Of a stretch of 54,787 bases of DNA, positions 35,269-45,171 are shown piece after piece; position 1 is the stretch's first letter; each line of letters opens with the position of its first letter. This DNA comes from Saprospiraceae bacterium (lineage in GTDB: Bacteria > Bacteroidota > Bacteroidia > Chitinophagales > Saprospiraceae): contig JALSPK010000042.1 of the NCBI GenBank assembly GCA_026986005.1, forward strand, positions 1 to 54,787. Direction: 5' to 3'. The position numbers and the translations under genes are program-made. The notes under the pieces are model-generated. The model saw only the letters and a program-made list of their open reading frames with translations. It ran no database searches and was not told the DNA's origin.

Positions 35269-36669
35269 TTAACTTTTGTAGTAGTTTATAATTGAAGCTA
35301 CTTCGTTATCATATTTGAGTTCGGGCGCCAATTCAAAAAGCATATTATGCTCATCATAGTTATCTTCCAATGCTGAATCAAGAATCAGGAGTGCTTCTTT
35401 CTTATTATCAACTTTAAAATATATTACTGATTTCAAATAATTAAAAAGCGGACTATAAATGTTATCCTCTGATTTTTTAATGATATGATATGCTTTATCA
35501 TACTTTTTGTGTGACAATAAGAATCTAATATATCTTATATAGTATTTCTCTTCAAGAGTATCCATTGACATAATTATATCAAAGTACTTTTCTGCTTTAT
35601 TATTATCTCCAAGATTTATGTACATATCAGCAAGAGCTTCATAATATTCCTCACGCTCATCTTCTATTTCTATAGCTTTATGAAATGCATTTAGAGCTTT
35701 TTCCCATCTTTTATTGCTTTTGTAAACTTTGCCTAGGAGAAAATATGCTTCGTCATTGTATGAATCGGTTTTTATAGATTCAATAGCATATCTTTCTGCC
35801 TTATCAAAATTTTTCAATTTCAAATGAGCATAAATAAGATTTACGTACAATTCAGAGTCACCATCAAATAATTCCAAGTATTCTTCATATACTACTGTAG
35901 CTTTATTATATTTCCCTATCTGATTGCACAAATCAGAGTATTCCAAATAGCCGTCTTCAAAATCAGGATTTATCAGGAAAGAATACTCTAAGGAATCAAT
36001 AGCTTCTTCGTATTCAGAAAGCACGGTATATATCTGACCAATATTAAACCAAGCCATATAGTTGTAAGGTGTGCTATCAATTAATTTTTTATGAAAGTCA
36101 ATACTCTCTTCATATTTTTTTGTGAATATAGTTGCAGTGTTAATCCTTTTAAGAGCCTCTTTGTTTAATGGATCTATTACCAATGTCTCTTTTAAAACAT
36201 TGAACATATCTTCATATTCACCAAGGTGTTCATATATATATGACCTGATGATATTTACCTCTACATTGAAGTTAAGGTTAGAAAAAGATCTTAATTCATT
36301 TAATAAATTACCGGCTATATCAATATCTCCCTTCATAGCATAAGCCTTTGCCTTAAGTATTTTTACTTCAAAAGCATATGGCGATATGTTCTCACAATGG
36401 TCTAAGTATTTTAGAGCCAAATTAGGGTTATTAGATTCTAATAGCAAGCTACTTTTTACAATATAAAAGTTGGTAATATACTTGAATTGTTCAATAGCTA
36501 AATCTACAATTTCCAGAGACTTTCCGATATTGCACTTATTCCTATAAAAATTGATTAATTGCAAAAATTCATTTTTACTATAAGTACCCACCTCTCCTCT
36601 TTCGGTCAGTACTTCAAAGCCGGAAACAAGATTCTGTAATAAATACGTGTTCTTATTATTATCGTTCAT
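35269..36669 (-). CDS. Cytoplasmic TPR-repeat protein
   Basis: 466 residues made almost wholly of tetratricopeptide repeats, about twelve (GKSLEIVDLAIEQFKYITNF, AWFNIGQIYTVLSEYEEAI, DSELYVNLIYAHLKLKNFDK, EAYFLLGKVYKSNKRWEKA, EYYEALADMYINLGDNNKA). No signal peptide or membrane helix, so it is cytoplasmic. Acidic overall. Conserved TPR proteins of this kind occur in most Bacteroidota, with partners unknown. It has its own terminator, and a TAATTTTG box at 36705-36712 on the minus strand could be its -7 element (no clear -33). Nothing in the neighbourhood fixes its role. Confidence 0.8.
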   Translation of the reverse strand: MNDNNKNTYLLQNLVSGFEVLTERGEVGTYSKNEFLQLINFYRNKCNIGKSLEIVDLAIEQFKYITNFYIVKSSLLLESNNPNLALKYLDHCENISPYAFEVKILKAKAYAMKGDIDIAGNLLNELRSFSNLNFNVEVNIIRSYIYEHLGEYEDMFNVLKETLVIDPLNKEALKRINTATIFTKKYEESIDFHKKLIDSTPYNYMAWFNIGQIYTVLSEYEEAIDSLEYSFLINPDFEDGYLEYSDLCNQIGKYNKATVVYEEYLELFDGDSELYVNLIYAHLKLKNFDKAERYAIESIKTDSYNDEAYFLLGKVYKSNKRWEKALNAFHKAIEIEDEREEYYEALADMYINLGDNNKAEKYFDIIMSMDTLEEKYYIRYIRFLLSHKKYDKAYHIIKKSEDNIYSPLFNYLKSVIYFKVDNKKEALLILDSALEDNYDEHNMLFELAPELKYDNEVASIINYYKS

Positions 36670-37045
36670 GAGTTTGGTTATTGTTATTAAATTGAGGATT
36701 TCTCCAAAATTATTCTGTAAAGGTAAAGATTAATTATCTTAAAAACATAAAATATTTCAATAAAAAATTCATTTTTTTTATGAATTAGAATTATTTGTAA
36801 TTTGATTATAACAGCGGAGTATCAAACGATTATGAATATGTTAAAACTCATATAACATGAAATTGCATCTATTAACTTTTTCAAATAGTTCTAAATACAT
36901 ATTAAATCAAAAATGCAATTGAAAGTGAAAAAAAATTGAAAAAAACAAAGAAAAAAAATCGTTTTTCAAGATTTTCTATTAAAAAAATAAAAGAAAACGA
37001 TTTTTATCGGATTAAAAATTGATTAAATTCGTTAGATTTGTGATT
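36670..37045. other. AT-rich gap between divergent TPR and uvrB genes
   Basis: A very A/T-rich region of about 375 bases with no gene. It has a possible -7 box (TAATTTTG, minus strand, 36705-36712) and an inverted repeat with 12-base arms at 36954-36965 and 36994-37005 (AAAAATCGTTTT / AAAACGATTTTT, loop 28 bases) just before uvrB. Other than these I see nothing. Confidence 0.5.
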
Positions 37046-39058
37046 ATGGGATTTAAATTAACATCTAAATACAGACCCACAGGAGATCAGCCAAAAGCTA
37101 TTGCAGAATTGGTGAACGGGATTAATAGAAATGAAAGGGAGCAGGTTTTGCTTGGAGTAACCGGATCAGGAAAAACATTCACAATAGCAAATGTTATTGC
37201 GCAATTAGAAAGGCCTACAATTATATTAACTCATAATAAAACACTGACTGCACAATTGTATGGTGAGTTTAAGGAGTTCTTTCCGGATAATGCTGTTGAA
37301 TATTTTGTTTCTTACTACGATTATTATCAACCGGAGGCTTATATAAGTACTTCTGATACTTATATTGAAAAAGATCTTTCTATCAATGAAGAAGTTGATA
37401 AACTTCGACTTAGAGCAACCTCCTCTTTATTGTCCGGTAGACGTGATATTATTGTGGTTGCTTCTGTCTCCTGCATATATGGTATGGGAAATCCCGAGGA
37501 TTACAAAAAGGGGATTATTAGTATCACAAAAGGGCAGCAGATCAGTAGAAATGGGCTTTTACACAAACTGGTAGATGCATTATATTCCAGGACTGTTTCT
37601 GATTTTTCACGAAGTACATTTAGGGTAAAAGGTGATACCATTGATATAAATCTTCCCTATGTAGAGTATGGTTACCGAATTTCTATGTGGGGAGATGAAA
37701 TAGATACTATTGAGATAATAGATCCTATTGCCGGAAAAAGATATGAAGAAATTGATTCTGCATTGATTTATCCTGCCAATCTGTATATAGCTAATAGAGA
37801 CAGGATGAAAGAGATTATTAGGGATATTGAAGATGAACTTCATGCGCAGATTGTATATTTCGAAAGCGAAGGGCGATATCAGGAAGCAAATAGAATTAAA
37901 GAGAGAACGACATTCGATTTGGAAATGATAAGAGAACTTGGATATTGTAATGGTATTGAGAATTATTCGAGATTTTTTGACAATAGGCAACCGGGAACAC
38001 GACCTTTTACACTTTTGGACTATTTTCCTGATGATTATCTTATGATAGTCGACGAAAGCCATGTAACCATACCTCAAGTAAGAGGGATGTGGGGGGGAGA
38101 CAGATCTCGAAAACTCAATCTTGTTAGTTTTGGGTTTAGACTGCCCTCAGCAATTGATAACAGGCCGTTAAACTTTGAAGAATTTGAAAGTATCACTAAT
38201 CAATTGATTTATGCGAGTGCGACTCCGGGAGATTATGAATTGGAGAAAACATCAGGAGTTATTGTTGAACAAATAGTCAGACCAACAGGATTATTGGATC
38301 CTGAGATTGATGTAAGACCTAGTATTGACCAAATAGATGATTTACTTGGAGAGATTAATGAAAGAATCAATAAAAATGAGCGTATACTAGTTACAACACT
38401 AACAAAAAGAATGGCAGAAGAACTAACAAAATATCTTGATTCATTGGATATCAAAACTAAGTATATCCACTCTGATGTAGATACAATGGAGAGAGTGGAG
38501 ATTATCAGAGATTTGCGGCTTGGTGAATTTGATGTTTTAGTCGGTGTAAACCTATTAAGGGAAGGTTTGGATATGCCTGAAGTCTCGTTAGTAGCGATTC
38601 TTGATGCTGATAAAGAGGGTTTTTTACGAAATGAAAAATCTCTTACACAAACAGCAGGAAGAGCTGCAAGGAATGTCAATGGGAAGGTTATATTTTATGC
38701 CGATAAAATAACAAGAAGTATGGAAAATACAATTGATGAAACAAATAGAAGGAGGGCGATTCAAAGGGAATACAATGAGAAACACGGTATTGTACCAACA
38801 TCATTGAACAAAACCAGAGATGAAATTCTTTCGAAGAAATCAATTCTGGATATACGTGGTATTGAATCAAAAGCATATATCGAGCCCGAAAAACCCGGTA
38901 TAGCCGCTGATCCGGTTATAGGATATATGAATAAGGAACAAATTTCAAAGCTAATAAATGATACGGAAATAAAAATGAAAAAGGCAGCAAAAGAATTGGA
39001 TTTCATATCAGCAGCACATTACCGCGATGAAATAGCGGCATTAAAAAAGAAACTTTGA
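37046..39058 (+). CDS. uvrB: Excinuclease ABC subunit B
   Basis: 670 residues from ATG 37046, which gives the family N-terminus FKLTSKYRPTGDQPKAI; an upstream in-frame TTG at 37019 adds nine atypical residues and is rejected. UvrB receives damaged DNA from UvrA and positions UvrC. Walker A is LLGVTGSGKTFTIAN; the beta-hairpin that inserts between strands is in YYDYYQPEAYISTSDTYIEK; DESHVTIPQVRGMWGGD is motif II; LREGLDMPEVSLVAILDADK and QTAGRAARNVNG are motifs V-VI. The C-terminal UVR domain that meets UvrC is present (KELDFISAAHYRDEIAAL). The stop overlaps the start of the next gene (TGATG). Confidence 0.97.
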   Translation: MGFKLTSKYRPTGDQPKAIAELVNGINRNEREQVLLGVTGSGKTFTIANVIAQLERPTIILTHNKTLTAQLYGEFKEFFPDNAVEYFVSYYDYYQPEAYISTSDTYIEKDLSINEEVDKLRLRATSSLLSGRRDIIVVASVSCIYGMGNPEDYKKGIISITKGQQISRNGLLHKLVDALYSRTVSDFSRSTFRVKGDTIDINLPYVEYGYRISMWGDEIDTIEIIDPIAGKRYEEIDSALIYPANLYIANRDRMKEIIRDIEDELHAQIVYFESEGRYQEANRIKERTTFDLEMIRELGYCNGIENYSRFFDNRQPGTRPFTLLDYFPDDYLMIVDESHVTIPQVRGMWGGDRSRKLNLVSFGFRLPSAIDNRPLNFEEFESITNQLIYASATPGDYELEKTSGVIVEQIVRPTGLLDPEIDVRPSIDQIDDLLGEINERINKNERILVTTLTKRMAEELTKYLDSLDIKTKYIHSDVDTMERVEIIRDLRLGEFDVLVGVNLLREGLDMPEVSLVAILDADKEGFLRNEKSLTQTAGRAARNVNGKVIFYADKITRSMENTIDETNRRRAIQREYNEKHGIVPTSLNKTRDEILSKKSILDIRGIESKAYIEPEKPGIAADPVIGYMNKEQISKLINDTEIKMKKAAKELDFISAAHYRDEIAALKKKL

Positions 39059-40419
39059 TGAAATATATAATTTTTATACTATTTTTGATTTTGTCTTCTT
39101 CTTTGAATTTGAAGTCTCAGGACAACTATCTTTTTTTTCTAAATAATGCTGACGATGCTACATTGGCTAGAATCAAAATCATAGAAAATGCAAGAAAAGA
39201 AATATTAATTTCATATTTTATATTTGAAGATGACCCTTTCGGATTAGTAAGTCTTGATATATTATTGATGCAAAAAGAACTTCATCCCGATTTGAAAATT
39301 AAAATATTATTGGATGCCTCCGCAAATGGCATAGATAAGAGCTTATTGTATTATCTAGAGCAAAACGGCATTGAGATTCGCGAGTTTCATCCTTTGCCTA
39401 AATTATTTGTTCCCTGGAATAAAATCAGTATTAAAAAATTCTTTAATGCCTTGAATAATTTAAACTATCGGATGCATGACAAATTGATTTTGGCGGATAA
39501 TGACAAATTAATAGTTGGTGGTAGAAATATCAAAAATTCATATTACGGGCTTAATAGTAAAAATTTTCACGATCGAGATCTATTCTTTAATTCCAAATCA
39601 CTAGTACGCGATGTGAGAAGATATTATTATCAATTGTGGAACAGTAATCATGTCCAAAAGATAACTTACTACGATAGTGATAAGAAAAGTAAAAGAAGTA
39701 TTAAAATGGTCAATAAGCTTAAAAATATAAGAAGATATGTTTTATCAAAGAAGAATTTGTATCAAAAACTAATATCGGATGTTGATCCAAAATTAAGAGG
39801 GACTAAATTTAATAGCGTTTTGTTTTTAAATTCATACGATGAGGTCAAAAACAAATTCAATCCCGAATATTTGAGCACAGCTTTATATTATCTTACACTG
39901 AATACAAAAAAATCATTTGTTATTGAGACTCCTTATTTACTTCCTACTCAAAGATTTTACAGGCTTTTAAAGCATTTCCAACAAAAGGGCGTTAAAATGC
40001 AATTTGTCACAAACTCTTTTTGCTCTACAGATGCTATGCCTGTTGCTGCTGCATATGACAATGAAAAACCGAAGTTAGAGGAGTTGGGAATAGAGTTGTA
40101 CGAGTATTTGGGTCCCGGATACCTCCATGCTAAGTCAGCTGTTTTTGACGATAGCTTGGCTTTGGTAGGGTCGTACAATATGGATCCGAGGTCTGCTTAT
40201 ATCAATACTGAATTAGTATTTGTGATAGAAGATAAAAATGTAGCAAGAGAATTGAAGAAGATAATTCAGGAGGATATGGAAAACTCTGTGAATACCAATA
40301 TAGCAACAGAAAATTCATTTGGTGGTTATTATGATTGTAAAAAATCAAGAATAGACATAATGACTTATGTTGTGTTTAAATTTTTAACAAAATTCAGTTG
40401 GTTGTATAACTTATTTTAA
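39058..40419 (+). CDS. Exported phospholipase D / cardiolipin-synthase-like protein
   Basis: 453 residues from ATG 39058 (TGATG overlap with uvrB). A signal peptide ends at LKSQ (about 21). Two HKD motifs form one active site: MHDKLILADNDKLIVGGRNI near residue 140 and LHAKSAVFDDSLALVGSYNM near 360. This pair is found in cardiolipin synthases and phospholipases D, which act by a phosphohistidine intermediate. Export suggests action on periplasmic or outer-membrane phospholipids. The N-terminal part (ARKEILISYFIFEDDPFG) fits the PLDc_2 fold. Co-transcription with uvrB by overlap is probably incidental. Confidence 0.85.
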   Translation: MKYIIFILFLILSSSLNLKSQDNYLFFLNNADDATLARIKIIENARKEILISYFIFEDDPFGLVSLDILLMQKELHPDLKIKILLDASANGIDKSLLYYLEQNGIEIREFHPLPKLFVPWNKISIKKFFNALNNLNYRMHDKLILADNDKLIVGGRNIKNSYYGLNSKNFHDRDLFFNSKSLVRDVRRYYYQLWNSNHVQKITYYDSDKKSKRSIKMVNKLKNIRRYVLSKKNLYQKLISDVDPKLRGTKFNSVLFLNSYDEVKNKFNPEYLSTALYYLTLNTKKSFVIETPYLLPTQRFYRLLKHFQQKGVKMQFVTNSFCSTDAMPVAAAYDNEKPKLEELGIELYEYLGPGYLHAKSAVFDDSLALVGSYNMDPRSAYINTELVFVIEDKNVARELKKIIQEDMENSVNTNIATENSFGGYYDCKKSRIDIMTYVVFKFLTKFSWLYNLF

Positions 40420-40676
40420 AAAATCGACTTGTAATACCAATAGCTTTTTCATAATATCTGCATGAAAGCAGCTGATTTTTGATCCGAAATAAATTATGTT
40501 TAAAAAAAATACAACCTATTCTTTATCTAAAGTGAAATAAATGCTAATATTTTGAGTTTTTGGTGTGATTATTGATAATAATAAGCGAAAGGCTATAACT
40601 TTTAGATATTTTTCACGTTTTTTGCATGTTACTTTACAAGTTATAGAATTAATTATTTTAAAGAATATAGAGGCAA

Positions 40677-41708
40677 ATGGCATTTTTTAGTTTTTTTACA
40701 CAAGAATTAGCGATAGATTTAGGTACGGCAAATACCCTAATCATTCAAGACAATAAAGTCGTCGTTGAAGAACCTTCCATCGTAGCGATTGATCTGAAGA
40801 CAAATGAAGTGGTTGCAGTAGGCACTAAAGCGATGCAAATGCATGGTAAGACACACAACAATTTAAAGACAGTAAGACCTCTAAAAGACGGCGTGATTGC
40901 AGATTTTCAAGCAGCAGAAGCAATGATAGAGGGATTGATAAATATGATAAATGATCAAAAAAGATTTTTTACTCATTTGAAAATAGTTATCTGTATCCCT
41001 TCAGGAATTACTGAAGTGGAAAAACGTGCTGTTTTTGACTCTGCGGATCATGTTGATGCAAAAGAGACATATTTGATATATGAACCAATGGCTGCTGCCC
41101 TTGGAATAGGGCTTGACGTAGAGGCTCCGGAAGGGAATATGATTATTGATATAGGAGGAGGAACAACAGAAATTGCAGTTATTGCACTTTCAGGCATTGT
41201 TTCAGACCAGTCAATTAGAACTGCCGGAGATGAGTTTACAATGGATATAGTAGATTTTATGAAGAGAGAATACAATCTTTTGGTAGGAGAAAGGACAGCT
41301 GAACAAATAAAGATAAAAGTAGGGGCTGCTATTGAAGAGATTGAAGATGTCCCTGAACCATTACCTGTAAACGGGAGAGACCTTGTAACCGGAATTCCAA
41401 GGCAAGTGGAGATTAATCATAGAGAGATAGTCCACGCACTTGATGGCTCAATTAAAAAAATAGAAGAAGCTGTATTAAAAACATTGGAAGATACCCCTCC
41501 GGAATTGGCATCGGATATATTCAGAAGAGGTATATATTTAACCGGAGGAGGTGCATTATTAAGAGGACTGGACATTAGGCTTTCCAGAAAGACCAAATTA
41601 AAGGTTCAGGTAGCTGAAGATCCATTAAGAGCTGTAGTAAGAGGAACTGGTTTAGCATTAAAAAACTCTAGTAAATTTTCATTTTTAGTCGATAGAAAAA
41701 ATCTTTAA
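40677..41708 (+). CDS. mreB: Rod-shape-determining protein MreB
   Basis: 343 residues. A bacterial actin that polymerises on the inner membrane and guides lateral peptidoglycan synthesis. Motifs: phosphate 1 AIDLGTANTLI, connect and phosphate 2 MIIDIGGGTTEIAVIAL, adenosine motif IYLTGGGALLRGLD. The N-terminal FFSFFTQE amphipathic start probably aids membrane binding. It opens the mreB-mreC-mreD-mrdA operon, 15 bases before mreC. The 40420-40676 gap upstream shows no gene and no clean TAnnTTTG box, although a promoter must lie there. Confidence 0.97.
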   Translation: MAFFSFFTQELAIDLGTANTLIIQDNKVVVEEPSIVAIDLKTNEVVAVGTKAMQMHGKTHNNLKTVRPLKDGVIADFQAAEAMIEGLINMINDQKRFFTHLKIVICIPSGITEVEKRAVFDSADHVDAKETYLIYEPMAAALGIGLDVEAPEGNMIIDIGGGTTEIAVIALSGIVSDQSIRTAGDEFTMDIVDFMKREYNLLVGERTAEQIKIKVGAAIEEIEDVPEPLPVNGRDLVTGIPRQVEINHREIVHALDGSIKKIEEAVLKTLEDTPPELASDIFRRGIYLTGGGALLRGLDIRLSRKTKLKVQVAEDPLRAVVRGTGLALKNSSKFSFLVDRKNL

Positions 41709-41723
41709 ATCTCATTTTAACAT

Positions 41724-42533
41724 ATGAGAAACCTTCTATTATTTTTAAGTAAATACAATGCGATACTAATCTTTGCAGTATTGGAAACGATGAGTATTTA
41801 CCTGATTATTAATTACAACAACAAACAAAATGAGATATTTCTCTATTCCTCCAATTTATTAATTGGCAAAATAAATAAAAAACGTTTTGATTTAGAAAAT
41901 TATCTCAATCTCAATAATAAAAACGAAGATTTAAAGAGAGATAATGCTTATATTTTTCAAAAATATTTTAATTCAAGGTATTTTAAAACCGACAATTCTG
42001 AAATAAACGATTCTTTGGTTAGCGATTATAAAATAATCCCAACATCTATTTGCAACAAGAGCATTACTCATAGAAATAATAGATTTACCTTGGACAAGGG
42101 CACTATTGAAGGAATTGATGTGGGGATGGGAGTTATTTCTTCACGAGGCATAGTCGGAGTCGTAAGGAAAGCAAATGAAGAATTTGCTTCTGTGATACCT
42201 CTTATAAATACAATTTCACGTACAAGTGTAATGGTAAAAGGTAAAGGGTATTTTGGCATATTAAAATGGAAGCCTTATGATTATAAAAAAACTACATTAG
42301 AAGAAATCCCAAAACACGCAAATATTATCACAGGTGATACTTTAATTACAAGTGGATTTTCCACTATTTTCCCTAAGGGTTTAATGGTTGGAACAATTAC
42401 AGATATTGAATTGGATAGAGGGTCAAATTATTATAATATATCCGTTAGTTTAATCAATGATTTGGCATTAGTTCAAGATGTTTATGTCATTGATTACAAG
42501 AAAAAAGGACTAAAACTAGAAGTTGAAGAATAG
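41724..42533 (+). CDS. mreC: Rod-shape-determining protein MreC
   Basis: 269 residues. One membrane helix at about 12-30 (YNAILIFAVLETMSIYLI), then a coiled-coil (about 45-85, LENYLNLNNKNEDLKRDNAY) and a periplasmic double beta-barrel (FTLDKGTIEGIDVGMGVISS, GIVGVVRKANEEFASVIPL, LITSGFSTIFPKGLMVGTI). MreC links MreB and MreD to PBP2 and stimulates its activity. Length is within the normal Bacteroidota range. It lies 15 bases after mreB and 11 before mreD, the canonical order. Confidence 0.93.
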   Translation: MRNLLLFLSKYNAILIFAVLETMSIYLIINYNNKQNEIFLYSSNLLIGKINKKRFDLENYLNLNNKNEDLKRDNAYIFQKYFNSRYFKTDNSEINDSLVSDYKIIPTSICNKSITHRNNRFTLDKGTIEGIDVGMGVISSRGIVGVVRKANEEFASVIPLINTISRTSVMVKGKGYFGILKWKPYDYKKTTLEEIPKHANIITGDTLITSGFSTIFPKGLMVGTITDIELDRGSNYYNISVSLINDLALVQDVYVIDYKKKGLKLEVEE

Positions 42534-42544
42534 ATTTTAATAAG

Positions 42545-43063
42545 ATGAATACAAATACAATCAATATTATAAAAAGGTTCTTTATCATAGTACTAATCCA
42601 AGTATTAATTCTTAAACAAATAAATATAGGATGGGGAGGTTTTAATTATATTCATCTATTTATTTATCCACTTTTCATATTATTGATTCCGTTAAAAACA
42701 AAAAGATTTCTTCTGATTTTGGTCGCTTTTATTACTGGGATAATAGTAGACATGTTCTATGACACACCCGGATTGCATGCCGGCTCACTAGTATTTATGG
42801 CTTATATGAGAAGATATATATTAAAATTTCTGGAGCCTGTGGAGGGGTATAACGTAGATACCTCGCCAACAATATGGACGTTTGGTTTGGATTGGTTTTT
42901 AATTTATTCTAGCGTTCTTGTTTTTTTAAACTTATTGTGGTATTTTTCTATGGAGGCATTTTCATTTCAATACACTTCTATTGTATTGCTTAGGACAATA
43001 TTTAGTTTTATTTTTTCAGAAGTTATTATAGTATTATATGTAGCAATCTTAAATCCTAAATAA
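42545..43063 (+). CDS. mreD: Rod-shape-determining protein MreD
   Basis: 172 residues with five or six hydrophobic segments (IKRFFIIVLIQVLILKQIN, IHLFIYPLFILLIPL, FITGIIVDMFYDTPGLHAGS, LDWFLIYSSVLVFLNLL, TIFSFIFSEVIIVLYVAIL). The DMFYDTPGLHAGS motif and position between mreC and mrdA identify it; MreD sequences are otherwise poorly conserved. It is an integral inner-membrane part of the elongasome, and the gene is 5 bases before mrdA. Confidence 0.9.
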   Translation: MNTNTINIIKRFFIIVLIQVLILKQINIGWGGFNYIHLFIYPLFILLIPLKTKRFLLILVAFITGIIVDMFYDTPGLHAGSLVFMAYMRRYILKFLEPVEGYNVDTSPTIWTFGLDWFLIYSSVLVFLNLLWYFSMEAFSFQYTSIVLLRTIFSFIFSEVIIVLYVAILNPK

Positions 43064-43068
43064 AGCAA

Positions 43069-44991
43069 TTGAAAAAGGCTGAAAAACATAGCATAATTAA
43101 GATATTTTTTATTATTTCAGCTATTTTGCTGATATATAAAGCATCGATATTACAGATATTTGACAAAAGCTACCGAACAAAAGTAGAGCAAACAACATTA
43201 AAAAAATCAATGCTTTCACCAGCAAGAGGACTAATTTATGACAGGAATGGCAAGTTGCTTGTATCAAATGACCCTGTTTATGAACTAAAAGTCATTTATA
43301 AAAACATAAATCCTGAAATGGATACAGCACTCCTGTGTTCCTTGCTGAAAATATCAAAAAATGATTTTATAAAAGCAATGGACAAAAACTGGAAAGACTA
43401 TAGATTTAGCAAGAGAAGTCCTTTTGTCTTTCTTACAAAAATCGAACCTGAAGTATATTCAAGATTTGTCGAACATCTATTTGAATTTCCCGGATTTTAT
43501 CCAAGCACAAAAAACATTAGAAATTACATCTACCCAAATGCAGCACATGTCTTGGGATATATGGGAGAAGTAAACTTAAGCACGATAAAAAAATCTAAAG
43601 GAGAATATTCATCCGGTGACTATATAGGCATCACGGGCTTAGAGGCCAATTACGAATCTCAATTAAAAGGTGAAAAGGGAGTTAAATTAGAGCTGAGAGA
43701 CAATATGGGCAGAATAATTGATGATTTTGGAAAAGGCATCCTGGATTCTTCTGCAACAGCTGGAATAAATTTAGTAAGCAGTATAGATATTGACTTACAA
43801 GCCTATGGAGAAAAATTGATGCAAAACAAAAGAGGTGCAATAGTCGCTATAGAACCGAGTACAGGTCAAGTACTTGCTATGATTAGCTCTCCGACTTACA
43901 ATCCAAATGACCTGTCGGTAAAATCAAATAGAGGAAAAATATTTGCGGATTTATTACACGACAAAACCAATAAACCTTTGTTGAACAGAGCTATCAATTC
44001 CAAATATCCACCGGGTTCAATATTTAAACCTATTGTTGGACTTATAGCTCTTCAAATGGGCGTAACATACCCCAATAGAACTATTTATTGTCCCGGATAC
44101 TATGAATACAAAACAAAGTATAATGTTTTTAGACAGGGATGCCATCATCACAGTACTCCATATAACATATCAATAGGAATTCAACATTCTTGCAACTCAT
44201 ACTTTTTTCAATTAGGACGTGATATAATTGAAAAATATGGTTTTACAAATCCAGGCAGAGGTCTTGACACTATGGTGAATTATTTGCATGAATTTGGATT
44301 AGGCAAACGATTAGGGATTGATTTAAAACATGAAACAGGAGGTTTTGTCCCTGACAGCAAATTCTATGACAAACTTTACAGCAAACAATTTGCCAAATGG
44401 AGATCAACATATATTATGTCCTTAGGAATAGGACAAGGCGAACTAGAGATGACTACTCTCCAAATAGCTAACCTTGGTGCAATTTTGGCAAATAGAGGAT
44501 ACTATTACACTCCTCACTTAATCAAAGAATTTGAACCCGATATCTCTCTTCCTGAAAAATACAAGATCAAGCACAAAGTAAGGATAAAACAGGAGTATTT
44601 TCCACCTATTATCAAAGGAATGGCTGGAGCAGTTGAAATAGGAACAGCTCAATTGGCTTATGTGTATGGATTAAGTATTTGTGGCAAAACCGGAACTGTG
44701 GAAAACTACTCAATTGTAGAAGGTAAACGGGTGAAAATGAAAAACCATTCCGTTTTTATGGCATTCGCCCCAAGAGAAAATCCAAAAATAGCAATTGCAG
44801 TATTTGTTGAAAATGGTGGTTTCGGAGGACAAACTGCTGCTCCAATAGCCAGTTTGATGATAGAAAAATACATAAATAAAGAAATAGTTTTTTACCGGGA
44901 TTATCTAGAAAAAAGAATGATGAAATTGGATCTGATAACTCAAGATAAAGTCTGGAGAGATAAATTAAAAACTAAGGTTGATAGTCTCTAG
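43069..44991 (+). CDS. mrdA: Penicillin-binding protein 2 (elongasome transpeptidase)
   Basis: 640 residues, starting with TTG at 43069. One N-terminal membrane helix (about 10-28), a pedestal domain (about 45-230; SPARGLIYDRNGKLLVSNDP), then the transpeptidase domain. Active-site motifs: SIFK in KYPPGSIFKPIVGLI, SCNS in HSCNSYFFQLG, and KTGT in SICGKTGTVENY. It cross-links peptidoglycan along the cell cylinder with MreC. In most Bacteroidota rodA follows, but the next gene is folA, so RodA must be elsewhere. TTG starts are less efficient, so its yield may be held below that of MreD through weak initiation or coupling. Confidence 0.95.
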   Translation: MKKAEKHSIIKIFFIISAILLIYKASILQIFDKSYRTKVEQTTLKKSMLSPARGLIYDRNGKLLVSNDPVYELKVIYKNINPEMDTALLCSLLKISKNDFIKAMDKNWKDYRFSKRSPFVFLTKIEPEVYSRFVEHLFEFPGFYPSTKNIRNYIYPNAAHVLGYMGEVNLSTIKKSKGEYSSGDYIGITGLEANYESQLKGEKGVKLELRDNMGRIIDDFGKGILDSSATAGINLVSSIDIDLQAYGEKLMQNKRGAIVAIEPSTGQVLAMISSPTYNPNDLSVKSNRGKIFADLLHDKTNKPLLNRAINSKYPPGSIFKPIVGLIALQMGVTYPNRTIYCPGYYEYKTKYNVFRQGCHHHSTPYNISIGIQHSCNSYFFQLGRDIIEKYGFTNPGRGLDTMVNYLHEFGLGKRLGIDLKHETGGFVPDSKFYDKLYSKQFAKWRSTYIMSLGIGQGELEMTTLQIANLGAILANRGYYYTPHLIKEFEPDISLPEKYKIKHKVRIKQEYFPPIIKGMAGAVEIGTAQLAYVYGLSICGKTGTVENYSIVEGKRVKMKNHSVFMAFAPRENPKIAIAVFVENGGFGGQTAAPIASLMIEKYINKEIVFYRDYLEKRMMKLDLITQDKVWRDKLKTKVDSL

Positions 44992-45137
44992 AATCGGATT
45001 GAGCGAGTTTTGACATACCATGCATGGTTACGCCGAATGAAATTTATGGTATTGAATTATTTTTACTTTTTCCAATAATTTGAAATCTTTATTCTAATAT
45101 ATTATCTTCAGAGATTAAATGAATAAAAAAAATCTAT

Positions 45138-45145
45138 TAACTTTG
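45138..45145 (+). promoter_or_regulatory. Promoter -7 box of the folA operon
   Basis: TAACTTTG matches TAnnTTTG, 27 bases before the folA ATG. The 44992-45137 gap upstream holds only a 12-bp palindrome at 45017-45028. Confidence 0.5.
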
Positions 45146-45171
45146 TAGTTCACTCATATAAAAATATTGAA

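Noticed and set aside
37019-37045. N-terminal extension of UvrB from a TTG
   Set aside because: The added residues do not occur in the family, while ATG 37046 gives the standard N-terminus.
45017-45028. 12-bp palindrome ACCATGCATGGT after mrdA
   Set aside because: Too short to form a stable hairpin, no T-tract, and no second copy seen near a promoter.
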